Below are positions 8,120 to 16,997 of a DNA stretch of 64,000 bases, one piece after another. Origin of the DNA: Streptomonospora wellingtoniae (lineage in GTDB: Bacteria > Actinomycetota > Actinomycetes > Streptosporangiales > Streptosporangiaceae). The DNA is taken from positions 124,001-188,000 of the forward strand of contig NZ_JAVREK010000008.1 in the NCBI RefSeq assembly GCF_031845375.1, given 5' to 3'. Numbering within the stretch: position 1 is the stretch's first letter; every line of letters starts with the position of its first letter. A model generated the notes under the pieces. The model had not been told where the DNA came from. It made no database searches and worked only from the letters and a program-made list of their open reading frames with translations. The position numbers were made by a program, and so were the translations under genes.

Positions 8120-9238
8120 ATGCACGAACCCGACCAGACGGCCCCCGATGCACCCGGCCGCCTGCGCGTGGCCGTCGTCGGTACGGGCAACATCGCCCGG
8201 TTCCACGTCGAGGCGCTGCAGTCGATGCCGGAGTCCGCATCGCTCGTGGCGGCCGTCGACGTCGATCCGGACAACCTCGCGTTGTTCACCGACCGCTACG
8301 GCGTCCCGCAGCGCTACAGCGACCTGGACCGGATGCTGTGCGAGGTTCGGCCCGACCTGGTCCACCTCTGCACGCCCCCCGGCATGCACCACGGCCAGGT
8401 CCTTTCCTGCCTCCGCAACGGTGCGAGCGCGGTGGTCGAGAAGCCGCCGGCGCTCAGCCTCGCCGAGATGGAGGAGATGGCCGCCGCCGAAGGGCCGGCC
8501 GGGCAGGGCCCCTGGGTCGCGACGGTGTTCCAGCACCGGTTCGGCTCGGGCGCGCGGCGCGTGCGCGCGCTGGCCGAGTCCGGCGAGTTGGGGCGGCCGC
8601 TGGTCGCCGTCTGCCACACCCACTGGTTCCGCGACCAGGCCTACTTCGACGTGCCCTGGCGCGGCCGCTGGGATACCGAGGGGGGCGGTCCGACCATGGG
8701 CCACGGCATCCACCAGATGGACCTTCTGCTTGCGCTGCTGGGCGACTGGACCGAGGTCTCGGCCACCGCCCGGCGCCAGGCCCGGGTGATGGAGACCGAG
8801 GACGTCTCCATCGGCCACGTCTGCTTCGCCAACGGCGCGGTGGCGGCCGTGGTCAACAGTGTGCTGTCGCCGCGCGAGGAGAGCTACATCCGCATCGACT
8901 TCGAGCGGGCCACCGTCGAGCTGCGCCACCTGTACGGCTACGGCGACGACGACTGGACGATCACCCCCGCCCCGGGGTTCGAGGACCGGGTGAAGGAGGC
9001 CTGGGAGGCCGGCGAGTCCGGGGTGAACAGCGGCCACTCGGCCCAGCTCGCCCACGTGCTCTCGGCGCTGCGGGCCAAGGAGGCTCCGCCGGTCTCGGCC
9101 GCCGACGCGCTGCGCACCATGCGGCTGGTCGCCGGAATCTACGCCTCGGCGGCCCAGCACCGGACGGTGGCCGTCGGAGAGCTGCGCCAGGGGACCCGGT
9201 ACTACGAACGCATGCACGGCGGCGGCTCGCTATGGTAA
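8120..9238 (+). CDS. Gfo/Idh/MocA-family NAD(P)-dependent oxidoreductase
   Basis: A 372-residue dehydrogenase that probably oxidises or epimerises a sugar or inositol-like substrate. The N-terminal Rossmann motif VAVVGTGNIARFH, the EKPP loop (VVEKPPALSLAEM) holding the usual catalytic lysine, and the GGGPTMGHGIHQMD segment with the usual active-site histidine are present. The ATG at 8120 has a strong GGAGGA at 8109-8114, so longer readings to 8033 were discarded. It is the first gene of an operon running to the cupin gene. Its stop codon lies inside a LacI-type operator (9232-9249). Confidence 0.9.
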   Translation: MHEPDQTAPDAPGRLRVAVVGTGNIARFHVEALQSMPESASLVAAVDVDPDNLALFTDRYGVPQRYSDLDRMLCEVRPDLVHLCTPPGMHHGQVLSCLRNGASAVVEKPPALSLAEMEEMAAAEGPAGQGPWVATVFQHRFGSGARRVRALAESGELGRPLVAVCHTHWFRDQAYFDVPWRGRWDTEGGGPTMGHGIHQMDLLLALLGDWTEVSATARRQARVMETEDVSIGHVCFANGAVAAVVNSVLSPREESYIRIDFERATVELRHLYGYGDDDWTITPAPGFEDRVKEAWEAGESGVNSGHSAQLAHVLSALRAKEAPPVSAADALRTMRLVAGIYASAAQHRTVAVGELRQGTRYYERMHGGGSLW

Positions 9239-9249
9239 GCGCTATCCAT
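9232..9249. promoter_or_regulatory. LacI-family-type operator 1 overlapping the oxidoreductase stop
   Basis: The 18-base site has palindromic arms ATGG..AGCGCT..CCAT, the AGCGCT-centred layout typical of LacI-family carbohydrate repressors. The TAA stop of the preceding gene (9236-9238) is inside it. No LacI gene is in the window. Confidence 0.55.
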
Positions 9250-9335
9250 GCTGGTCGGCGGTTCCCTAGGGCTGCAGTGCCCTGGCCGTGGGCGCAGGCG
9301 GCCGAATGCTTCGGCGGGTTTCCGCTCGAACGAGC

Positions 9336-9349
9336 GGTAAGCGCTCTCC
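9336..9349. promoter_or_regulatory. LacI-family-type operator 2 upstream of the permease gene
   Basis: GGTAAGCGCTCTCC repeats the core of the site about 104 bases upstream and lies about 60 bases before the permease start. Paired sites suggest looping or cooperative repression of the transporter genes apart from the oxidoreductase. Confidence 0.5.
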
Positions 9350-9410
9350 AAGTGTGCCGACCGCCCGCGGCCCGCGGCGGCGCCGCCCCCCGCGGCAGGA
9401 AGGAGGCGGC

Positions 9411-10412
9411 ATGCGCGCACTCGTGATCCGCCGGCTCCTCTACATGGTGCCGACCCTCTTCGCCATCTCCCTGGTGGCGTTCCTGATCATCCAGTTGCCC
9501 CCCGGAAACTTCCTCACCACCTACATCGCCGACCTGGCGGCCCGCGGCCAGTCGGTGGACCAGAGCCAGATCCGGGCGCTGGAGGAGCGCTACGGACTCA
9601 ACGACCCCCTCGCCGTGCAGTACTTCCGCTGGATCGGCGGGATCCTGCTGAACGGGGACTTCGGCCAGTCGTTCCTCTACCAGCGCGACGTCTCCTCGCT
9701 CATCTGGGACCGCATCGGCATCAGCGTCGCACTGGCCGTCGCCACCATCCTGCTGAGCTGGCTGCTGGCCTTCCCGATCGGCGTCTACTCCGCCGTGCGC
9801 CAGCACTCCCCGGGCGACTACGCCTTCACCTTCATCGGGTTCGTCGGCCTGGCCACCCCCAACTTCATGCTGGCCCTGCTGTGCGTGTGGATCGCCTTCG
9901 CCTACTTCGGCGAAAGCATGGGGGGGATCATCTCGCCCGAGTACGCCGACTCCGCGTGGAACCTCGGCAAGGTCCTCGATGTCGTCTCCAACCTCTGGGT
10001 CCCGGTGCTGATCATCGGTACCGCGGGAACGGCGGCGCTGATCCGCGTGCTGCGCGCCAACCTGCTCGACGAGCTGCGCAAGCCCTATGTCACCACTGCC
10101 CGGGCCAAGGGGCTGCCCGAGTGGCGGGTCCTGCTCAAGTACCCGGTGCGCATGTCGCTGAGCCCGTTCATCAGCACCGTGGGCTGGGTGCTGCCCACGA
10201 TCGTCGGCGGCGAGGTGATGGTCTCCATCGTGCTGAGCCTGGACACGACCGGCCCGCTGCTGATGCAGGCGCTGCAGAACCAGGACATGTATCTGGCCGG
10301 CGCGTTCATCCTCGTACTCGGCGCGCTGACGCTCGTCGGAACACTGCTGTCGGACCTGCTCCTGGCCTGGTGGGATCCGCGCATCCGCCACGCCCAGGCC
10401 GAGGAGGCCTGA
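9411..10412 (+). CDS. ABC transporter permease, DppB/OppB type
   Basis: A 333-residue permease of the peptide/nickel/oligosaccharide importer family. The first helix (LVIRRLLYMVPTLFAISLVAFLI) is followed by the large extracytoplasmic loop typical of the DppB class (YGLNDPLAVQYFRWIGG) and the cytoplasmic EAA-type loop (YVTTARAKGLPEWRVLLKYPVR) that contacts the ATPase. GGAGG before the ATG at 9411 fixes the start; a longer reading to 9288 has no ribosome site. It forms the membrane channel with the next gene. Confidence 0.93.
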   Translation: MRALVIRRLLYMVPTLFAISLVAFLIIQLPPGNFLTTYIADLAARGQSVDQSQIRALEERYGLNDPLAVQYFRWIGGILLNGDFGQSFLYQRDVSSLIWDRIGISVALAVATILLSWLLAFPIGVYSAVRQHSPGDYAFTFIGFVGLATPNFMLALLCVWIAFAYFGESMGGIISPEYADSAWNLGKVLDVVSNLWVPVLIIGTAGTAALIRVLRANLLDELRKPYVTTARAKGLPEWRVLLKYPVRMSLSPFISTVGWVLPTIVGGEVMVSIVLSLDTTGPLLMQALQNQDMYLAGAFILVLGALTLVGTLLSDLLLAWWDPRIRHAQAEEA

Positions 10413-10415
10413 CCC

Positions 10416-11573
10416 ATGGGACTCAACCTTCCCCAGCGGCGGCGCCCCGCCGCGACCGGCGAGCCCGGCGCCGTGCCCGCGAACGCGGACCGGGGCGCGG
10501 AGTCGCAGTGGCGGCTGATCGGGCGGCGCTTCCGCCGGCACCGGCTGGCCGTGTGCAGCCTCGTCATCGTGTGCCTCATGGCCCTCGTGGGCGTCTTCGC
10601 CGAGTTCGTGGCGCCCACCTCCACAGGCGAGTACAGCGCCGAGCACACTCACGCGCCGCCGCAGCGGCTGCACTTCATCGACACCTCCGGCGACGGCGTC
10701 GACCCGGGGTTCTACGTCCACGGCTACGACTCCACGCGCAACCAGGAGACCCTGGCCCGCGAGTACACCGTCGACGAGTCCGAGAAGATCGAGCTCGGGT
10801 TCTTCGTCGAGGGCACGCCCTACCGGATGTGGGGCGTGATCCCGGCCGGCACCCACCTGTTCGGGACCACCGATCCCGACGAGCGGGTCTACCTGCTGGG
10901 CGCCGACCGCAACGGCCGCGACATGCTCTCGCGCATCGTCTACGGCACACGGGTGTCGCTGTCGATCGGCTTGGTCGGCGTGGCCCTGTCGTTCGTGCTG
11001 GGCGTCGTACTCGGCGGCGTCTCCGGCTACTTCGGCGGCCGGCTCGACACCGGCATCCAGCGCGTCATCGAGTTCACCATGTCGATCCCGACCATCCCGC
11101 TGTGGATGGGCCTGTCCGCCGCGGTGCCGCGCGAATGGGGGCCGCTGACCACCTACTTCGCGATCACGCTGATCCTCTCCCTGATCGGCTGGACCGACCT
11201 GGCAAGGGTGGTGCGCGGCCGCTTCCTGTCACTGCGCGAGGAGGACTTCGTGACGGCCGCCCGGCTGGACGGCTGCAGCCGCTCGCGCATCATCCGCCGG
11301 CACATGCTGCCCTCCTTCACCAGCCACATCGTCGCTTCACTCACGCTGGCCGTCCCGATGATGATCCTCGCCGAGAGTGCGCTGTCCTTCCTCGGTCTGG
11401 GCCTGCAGCCGCCGGTCGTCAGCTGGGGCGTGCTGATGCAGGAGGCCCAGAACATCCACTCGATCGCCGGCGCCCCCTGGACGCTGCTGCCCGGTGTCGC
11501 CGTGACGGTGGCCGTGCTGGTGCTGAACTTCGTCGGCGACGGTATCCGCGACTCAGCCGATCCCTACCAGTAA
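10416..11573 (+). CDS. ABC transporter permease, DppC/OppC type, with long extracytoplasmic insert
   Basis: A 385-residue partner permease. An N-terminal OppC-type segment (RRFRRHRLAVCSLVIVCLM) is followed by an insert of about 100 residues before the core (LLGADRNGRDMLSRIVYGTRVSL). The EAA loop is EEDFVTAARLDGCSRSRIIRR. The insert, far longer than in classic DppC, is seen in actinobacterial and Thermotoga-like transporters whose substrate proteins take oligosaccharides, so sugar rather than peptide uptake is favoured (inference). The start follows the previous stop by three bases. Confidence 0.92.
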   Translation: MGLNLPQRRRPAATGEPGAVPANADRGAESQWRLIGRRFRRHRLAVCSLVIVCLMALVGVFAEFVAPTSTGEYSAEHTHAPPQRLHFIDTSGDGVDPGFYVHGYDSTRNQETLAREYTVDESEKIELGFFVEGTPYRMWGVIPAGTHLFGTTDPDERVYLLGADRNGRDMLSRIVYGTRVSLSIGLVGVALSFVLGVVLGGVSGYFGGRLDTGIQRVIEFTMSIPTIPLWMGLSAAVPREWGPLTTYFAITLILSLIGWTDLARVVRGRFLSLREEDFVTAARLDGCSRSRIIRRHMLPSFTSHIVASLTLAVPMMILAESALSFLGLGLQPPVVSWGVLMQEAQNIHSIAGAPWTLLPGVAVTVAVLVLNFVGDGIRDSADPYQ

Positions 11574-11586
11574 GCAGGTGCGACAG

Positions 11587-12744
11587 ATGGCGACCGGTAC
11601 CGACCCGGACGTGGTCCTAAAGGTGCGAGGGCTGCACACGCGGTTCCGCACCGACGGGGGCGAGATCCCCGCCGTCGACGGGGTGGACCTGACCATCCGC
11701 AGCGGACGCACGCTGTGCGTGGTCGGCGAGAGCGGCTGCGGCAAGAGCGTCACGGCGCGCTCGATCCTGCAGCTCGTCGAACCCCCCGGGCGCGTCACCG
11801 GCGGACAGGTGCTCCTGCACCCCGGAGCCTCCTCCGGGACCGACCCGGCCGGAGGACGCGGCGCAGCCGCGGCGCCACCGCCGACCGAGCCGCTGGACCT
11901 GGCCGCGCTCGACCCCAAGGGCAGGGACATCCGGCGGGTGCGCGGCCGGGACGTCTCGATGATCTTCCAGGAGCCGATGGCGTCCCTCTCCCTGGTGCAC
12001 CGCGTCGGCAACCAGATCGGCGAGGCGATCCGCGTACACAACCCCGTCGGCAAGAAGGAGGCCCGGCGGATCGCCGTCCGGCTGCTCGGCCGGGTCGGCA
12101 TCCCCAACCCCGACCGGCTCGTCGACGCCTACCCCTTCCAGCTTTCCGGTGGCATGCGCCAGCGCGTCATGATCGCCATGGCGCTCTCCTGCGAGCCCCG
12201 CCTGCTCATCGCCGACGAGCCCACCACCGCGCTGGACGTCACCACGCAGGCCCAGATCCTCGACCTGCTCGCCGGTCTGCAGCGCGACCGCGGCATGGCG
12301 ATCATGTTCATCACCCACGACATGGGCGTGGTCGCCGAGATCGCCGACGACGTCGCGGTGATGTACCTGGGCAAGGTCGTCGAGCGCGGCGGCGTCGACG
12401 AGGTCTTCCACGCGCCGAAGCACCCCTACACCCGCGCACTGCTGGAGTCGGTCCCGCGCATGGGCGGCACGCGCCGCGAGCGGCTGCCCGCCATCCGCGG
12501 GTCGGTCCCCGATCCCGGCGACCGCCCTGGCGGGTGCGTCTTCGGCGACCGCTGCGACTCGTTCATGCCGGGCCTGTGCGACACGGTCGAGCCCCCGATC
12601 GTCGAGGCCGGGGGCAGCCGGGTGCGGTGCCTGCTTTACGGCGGCGCGCAGAAGGACCCGGCCGCTCCGCGGGTCGGCGCCGCCGGCCGCGCCGATCCCG
12701 ATACCCGCCCCCGAAAGGAGGCCGCCGATGTCGACGCCGACTGA
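11587..12744 (+). CDS. ABC transporter ATP-binding protein, DppD/OppD type
   Basis: A 385-residue ATPase energising the importer. Visible motifs are Walker A GESGCGKSV, the signature LSGGMRQRVMIAMAL, Walker B LLIADEPTTALD and the H-loop ITHD. A C-terminal oligopeptide-type extension has the conserved cysteine cluster CVFGDRC..FMPGLCD, which in this family often binds an iron-sulfur cluster. An unusual Ala/Pro-rich insert (about residues 80-105) lies between Walker A and the signature. I chose ATG 11587, preceded by AGGTG, over the in-frame GTG at 11578. Confidence 0.92.
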   Translation: MATGTDPDVVLKVRGLHTRFRTDGGEIPAVDGVDLTIRSGRTLCVVGESGCGKSVTARSILQLVEPPGRVTGGQVLLHPGASSGTDPAGGRGAAAAPPPTEPLDLAALDPKGRDIRRVRGRDVSMIFQEPMASLSLVHRVGNQIGEAIRVHNPVGKKEARRIAVRLLGRVGIPNPDRLVDAYPFQLSGGMRQRVMIAMALSCEPRLLIADEPTTALDVTTQAQILDLLAGLQRDRGMAIMFITHDMGVVAEIADDVAVMYLGKVVERGGVDEVFHAPKHPYTRALLESVPRMGGTRRERLPAIRGSVPDPGDRPGGCVFGDRCDSFMPGLCDTVEPPIVEAGGSRVRCLLYGGAQKDPAAPRVGAAGRADPDTRPRKEAADVDAD

Positions 12745-13783
12745 CGCCGACCCGGCCGCCGGCGCCGCGACCGCGCCGCTGCTGGAGACCCGCGACCTGA
12801 AGGTGCACTTCCCGCTGCACCGCACCAAGGGACTCCGCCGCTCCACGACCCGGGTGAAGGCCGTGGACGGCGTGAGCCTCGCCGTCGGCGCCGGCGAGAC
12901 CTTGGGCATCGTGGGGGAGTCGGGGTGCGGCAAGTCCACGCTGGGCTCGGCGGTACTGGGGCTGCGTCCTGAAGCGCGGGGCGAGGTCCGCTACCGCCTC
13001 GCCGAAGGTCGGGTGATCGACGCCGCGCGCCTGGCGGGCGACGATGTCAAGGCTTACCGCCGCGAGGTGCGCATGGTCTTCCAGGACCCCTTCGCCTCGC
13101 TCAATCCCCGCCTGACCCTGATGGAGATCGTCGGCGAGCCGCTGCGGGTGCTCCACGGCACAACCGGTTCCGAGCTGGAGGACCGCGTCACCGACCTCCT
13201 GCAACGGGTGGGGCTGCGGCGCGAGCACCTCAACCGCTACCCCCATGCCTTCTCCGGCGGCCAGCGCCAGCGCGTGAGCATCGCCCGCGCCCTGGCTCCG
13301 GAACCGCGGGCGGTGGTCGCCGACGAGGCCGTGAGCGCCCTGGACGTTTCGGTGCGCTCGCAGATCCTCAACCTGATGCAGGACCTGCAGGACGAGATGG
13401 GCCTGACCTACCTGTTCGTCTCCCACGACCTGTCCGTGGTCGAGCACGTGTGCGACCGGGTCGCGGTGATGTACCTCGGCCGGGTCGTCGAGCTCGGTCC
13501 CACCGCCGAGCTCTACGCCCGCCCGCGCCACCCCTATACCGAGGCGCTGATCTCCGCGGTGCCGGTCCCCGACCCGCGTTTGCGCGGCGCCCGAGAGCGC
13601 ATCCGGCTGCGCGGCGAGCTGCCCGACCCGGCGGACGCTCCCGGCGGGTGCCCCTTCCACACCCGCTGCGCCTACGCCACCGACCGGTGCGCGAGCGAGG
13701 TCCCCCAGCTGCGCGAGGTCGCCCCCGGCCGTACGGCGGCCTGCCACTACGCCGAGGAGCTGGCGCTTGAGGGCGCCGGCTGA
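12728..13783 (+). CDS. ABC transporter ATP-binding protein, DppF/OppF type
   Basis: A 351-residue ATPase and partner of the preceding gene, which it overlaps by 17 bases. Walker A is GESGCGKSTLG, the signature FSGGQRQRVSIARAL, Walker B AVVADEAVSALD (alanine replaces the usual proline after DE) and the H-loop VSHD. The C-terminal oligopeptide extension carries C-P-F-H-T-R-C, the cysteine motif of the class. GAAAGGAGG six bases before the ATG is the strongest ribosome site of the operon. Confidence 0.92.
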   Translation: MSTPTDADPAAGAATAPLLETRDLKVHFPLHRTKGLRRSTTRVKAVDGVSLAVGAGETLGIVGESGCGKSTLGSAVLGLRPEARGEVRYRLAEGRVIDAARLAGDDVKAYRREVRMVFQDPFASLNPRLTLMEIVGEPLRVLHGTTGSELEDRVTDLLQRVGLRREHLNRYPHAFSGGQRQRVSIARALAPEPRAVVADEAVSALDVSVRSQILNLMQDLQDEMGLTYLFVSHDLSVVEHVCDRVAVMYLGRVVELGPTAELYARPRHPYTEALISAVPVPDPRLRGARERIRLRGELPDPADAPGGCPFHTRCAYATDRCASEVPQLREVAPGRTAACHYAEELALEGAG

Positions 13784-13832
13784 CCGCCCTTCGCCTCCCG
13801 GTCACCCCCCGCACAGAAACGGAGAACCCCCT

Positions 13833-15797
13833 ATGAACGCACGAGACCACCGGCGACTACCGCGGCGGCGCGCACTGGCGGTGCCGAGCGCTGCCACAGC
13901 TCTCGCGCTCGCCCTCACCGGATGCGGCTTCTTCAGCCTCGACCCCGACGAAGGAGGCGGGAGCCAGGCCAAGGCCGACGGCCAGGCACCCGCGCTCGCC
14001 GAGCAGGTGGAGGCCGACGACCTGCCGGCATTGGAGGAGCGCCTGCCCGCAGAACCCCTGGTCGTCGAGCCCCACAAGGAGATCGGCAGCTACGGCGGCA
14101 CCTGGAACAGCGCCACTCTGGGGATCGGCGACTGGCCGTGGCTGGGCCGGACCGTGGGCTATGAGAACCTCATGCGCTGGAACACGGAGTGGACCGAGGC
14201 GATCCCCAACCTCGCCGAAAGCGTCGAGTACGACGACGACGCCACCGAGATCACCTACACACTGCGCAAGGGCCTGAAGTGGTCCGACGGAGACGACTTC
14301 ACCTCCGAGGACATCGAGTTCGCGCTGAACGACGTCTTCAACAACGAGGACCTCACCTCGGTCGCCGCGACCGACCCCGGTCGGGTCGAGGTGATCAGCG
14401 ACACCGAGTTCACGATCACGCTCGGCGACCCCAACGCGCTGTGGGCCGCCCACGATCTGCTGCAATACCAGATCGTCAACAAGCCCAAGCACTACCTGAA
14501 GAAGTTCCACATCAAGTACAACGACGACGCGGACAAGCTCGCCGAGGAGCAGGGGTACTCCGGCTGGACCGAGCTGTTCGAGGTCAAGGCCGGTGTCAAC
14601 GACTCGGCCTTGACCTGGCAGAACCCCGACCTTCCGACCATGTACGCCTGGAAGGTCGACGAGCCGCTGGCGGACTCGGGCCGGATCGTGCTCAAGCGCA
14701 ACCCCTACTACTGGAAGGTGGACACCGAGGGCAACCAGCTGCCCTACATCGACCGCGTCGTCTTCGACATCGTCAAAGACGAGGAGGTCATGCTCACCCG
14801 TGCTCTCAACGGCGAGTTCGACTTCCACTCCCGCCACTTCAACACGCCCGAGAACCGGCCGGTGCTGGCCGAGAACCGGGAGGCGAACGACTACCACTTC
14901 ATGAAGATGCCTCCCTCGGAGATGAACACCAACATGATCTCCTTCAACCTCACGCACAAGAACGAGGACATCAGGGAGATCTTCCGGGACAAGGACTTTC
15001 GGATCGCGATGTCGCACGGCATCAACCGCAAGGACATCATCGACGTCGTCTACCAGGGCCAGGGTGAGCCGTGGCAGGGCGCGCCCCGCAGGAAGTCGCC
15101 GTTCTTCAACGAGGAGCTCGCCAAGCAGTACACCGGGTTCGACGTGGACAAGGCAAACCGGATCCTCGACGAGGCGGGCTACGACGAGCGCAACGGGGAC
15201 GGCGTCCGGGTCGGTCCCGGCGGCACGCCCCTGAGCTTCACGCTCTCCGCGCCCGGGGACTTCCGGCCCGACATCATCGACTCCATGGAGATCGTCGTCG
15301 ACATGTGGAAGGAGCTCGACGTCGACGTCGAGCTCCAGGTCGAGGAGCGCACGCGCTGGCAGGACCGCCGGGAGAACAACGAGCACCAGATCAACGTGTG
15401 GGCGGGCGACTCCGGCCTGCTCGACGCCATGTACGACCCGCGCTGGTACGGGCCGCTGCACAGCGGCGAGTCCAACTTCGCCATCCCGTGGGCCCAGTGG
15501 TACGCCTCCGACGGCACCGACCCGCGCTCGCAGGAGCCGCCCGAGGACGTCAAGAAGCACATCGACATGTACCGCGACGTCATCGCCGAGCCCGACAGCG
15601 AGAAGCGCACCGAGCTGATGAAGGACTTCCTGGACGAGACCCAGGACCAGTTCTACGCGATCGGGATCAGCACGCCGCAGCCCGGCTACGGCATCGTCGC
15701 GAACGACTTCCGCAACGTTCCCGACTCCCTGCCGTACTCCTCCGTGTACAACACGCCCGCACCGGCCAACCCCGAGCAGTTCTTCATCGAGAAGTAG
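13833..15797 (+). CDS. ABC transporter substrate-binding lipoprotein, SBP family 5
   Basis: A 654-residue extracellular binding protein. The N-terminus has arginines, a hydrophobic stretch and the lipobox ALTGC, so Cys is lipidated. The family 5 core (WNTEWTEAIPNLAESVEY, YTLRKGLKWSDG, TSEDIEFALNDV) is clear. It is longer than DppA-type peptide-binding proteins (about 530 residues) and resembles members that bind oligosaccharides, in line with the neighbouring dehydrogenase and cupin. ATG 13833 with GGAG upstream is chosen over a longer reading from 13767. A hairpin (15811-15850) follows. Confidence 0.9.
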   Translation: MNARDHRRLPRRRALAVPSAATALALALTGCGFFSLDPDEGGGSQAKADGQAPALAEQVEADDLPALEERLPAEPLVVEPHKEIGSYGGTWNSATLGIGDWPWLGRTVGYENLMRWNTEWTEAIPNLAESVEYDDDATEITYTLRKGLKWSDGDDFTSEDIEFALNDVFNNEDLTSVAATDPGRVEVISDTEFTITLGDPNALWAAHDLLQYQIVNKPKHYLKKFHIKYNDDADKLAEEQGYSGWTELFEVKAGVNDSALTWQNPDLPTMYAWKVDEPLADSGRIVLKRNPYYWKVDTEGNQLPYIDRVVFDIVKDEEVMLTRALNGEFDFHSRHFNTPENRPVLAENREANDYHFMKMPPSEMNTNMISFNLTHKNEDIREIFRDKDFRIAMSHGINRKDIIDVVYQGQGEPWQGAPRRKSPFFNEELAKQYTGFDVDKANRILDEAGYDERNGDGVRVGPGGTPLSFTLSAPGDFRPDIIDSMEIVVDMWKELDVDVELQVEERTRWQDRRENNEHQINVWAGDSGLLDAMYDPRWYGPLHSGESNFAIPWAQWYASDGTDPRSQEPPEDVKKHIDMYRDVIAEPDSEKRTELMKDFLDETQDQFYAIGISTPQPGYGIVANDFRNVPDSLPYSSVYNTPAPANPEQFFIEK

Positions 15798-15810
15798 TCC
15801 CACCCCTCCG

Positions 15811-15850
15811 CGCGCACGGGCGGGCCCTCCAGGCCCGGCCCGTGCGCGCC
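15811..15850 (+). terminator. Stem-loop after the binding-protein gene (attenuator or 3' stabiliser)
   Basis: The arms 15811-15827 and 15833-15850 pair along most of their length with a one-base bulge and a five-base loop. A stem here, inside the operon, is typical of transporters in which the binding protein is made in excess of downstream genes. Confidence 0.55.
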
Positions 15851-15923
15851 GCGGCGCGCACGGCCGCCCACCGGGGCGGGCCCGCCAGCACCCCACGAGT
15901 TCCGGACAGCCCCAGGAGGCGCG

Positions 15924-16997
15924 ATGACCACCGAGCAGCCCGACGACACCCAGACCCCGGCGCAGCAGGCGTCCGCGGGCGGGGCCGAGCCCCCCGCACA
16001 CGGCCTGGGCCTGGTGCACGAGCACGACCGCTCCCTGCGCGTGACCTACGGCCCGACCGAACTTGTGCGCTACGTCTACAAGCCCTGGGACGAGCAGTTC
16101 GAGTCGCCGCGCCCCTACTTCCACCCCATCCGCACCCTCGGGGGCGACGCCGTCAGCCTGTACCGGCCCCACGACCACGTCTGGCACAAGGGCATGGCCT
16201 GGTCGCTGCCCAACGTCGGACCCGCCAACTTCTGGGGCGGCCCCACCTACGTGCGCGACCGCGGCTACCAGCAGCTGCCCAACGACGGCTCGATGCGCCA
16301 CGCCGGGTTCGACCTGGTCAGCACCGACGACGGGGAGATCGCCGTGGGGGAGCGGCTGGAGTGGGTCACCGAGCAGGGCGCGACCTGGTTCTGGGAGCGG
16401 CGCGGCTTCCGCGTCTGCGCCGACCCGGCGCGAGCCAGCTGGAGCCTCGTGTTCGAGACGGAGTTCACCAACCTCACCGGCGAGCCGGTGCTGATCGGCA
16501 GCCCCACCACGGAAGGCCGCGAGAACGCCGGTTACGGCGGGCTGTTCTGGCGCGGCCCGCGATCCTTCAGCGGCGGGCGCGTCTACACGCCCGAGCAGGA
16601 GGGCGGCGACGAGCTGATGGGCGTGCGCGCGCCGTGGATGGGCTTCGCCGGACGCCACGACGGACACGACGGCGCCTCCACGCTCGTTTTCGTGGACGCG
16701 CCCGACAACCCCGGCCACCCGGTGAAGTGGTTCGTGCGCTCCGGGATCTTCGCCACCGTGTGCCCTGCGCCCTTCTTCGACGAGGAGGTCGAGGCCGTGC
16801 CCGGTGTTCCGCTGTCCTACCGCTACGCCGTGGTGATCGCCGACGGCGACCGCGAGCGCGGCGGCAGCGCGGAGCTGGCGGAGCAGGGGCTGGCCGAGCT
16901 CGGACGGCCCGGGCCGAACGCCCGCGAAGAAGCGGGCGGCTCCGCCGCCCAATCGGCCGCCGGTGCCGCCGGCGCGGGCGGGACGGGCGCGCGATGA
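15924..16997 (+). CDS. DUF6807 ("PmoA"-named) family protein
   Basis: A 357-residue protein matching a family often labelled methane oxygenase PmoA but with no relation to methane monooxygenase. Typical stretches are YKPWDEQFESPRPYFHPIRT, RPHDHVWHKGMAW and GSPTTEGRENAGYGGLFWRG. The conserved His/Asp/Glu-rich segments around a beta-sandwich suggest a carbohydrate-active or isomerase-like fold, but no reaction is established to my knowledge. AGGAGG seven bases before the ATG supports the start. The family recurs beside Gfo/Idh oxidoreductases and sugar transporters, as here. Confidence 0.82.
   Translation: MTTEQPDDTQTPAQQASAGGAEPPAHGLGLVHEHDRSLRVTYGPTELVRYVYKPWDEQFESPRPYFHPIRTLGGDAVSLYRPHDHVWHKGMAWSLPNVGPANFWGGPTYVRDRGYQQLPNDGSMRHAGFDLVSTDDGEIAVGERLEWVTEQGATWFWERRGFRVCADPARASWSLVFETEFTNLTGEPVLIGSPTTEGRENAGYGGLFWRGPRSFSGGRVYTPEQEGGDELMGVRAPWMGFAGRHDGHDGASTLVFVDAPDNPGHPVKWFVRSGIFATVCPAPFFDEEVEAVPGVPLSYRYAVVIADGDRERGGSAELAEQGLAELGRPGPNAREEAGGSAAQSAAGAAGAGGTGAR

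Noticed and set aside
15924..16997. "Methane oxygenase PmoA" as a functional label
   Set aside because: The name is inherited from an automated family title. The protein is soluble, unlike membrane methane monooxygenase PmoA, and sits in a sugar operon.
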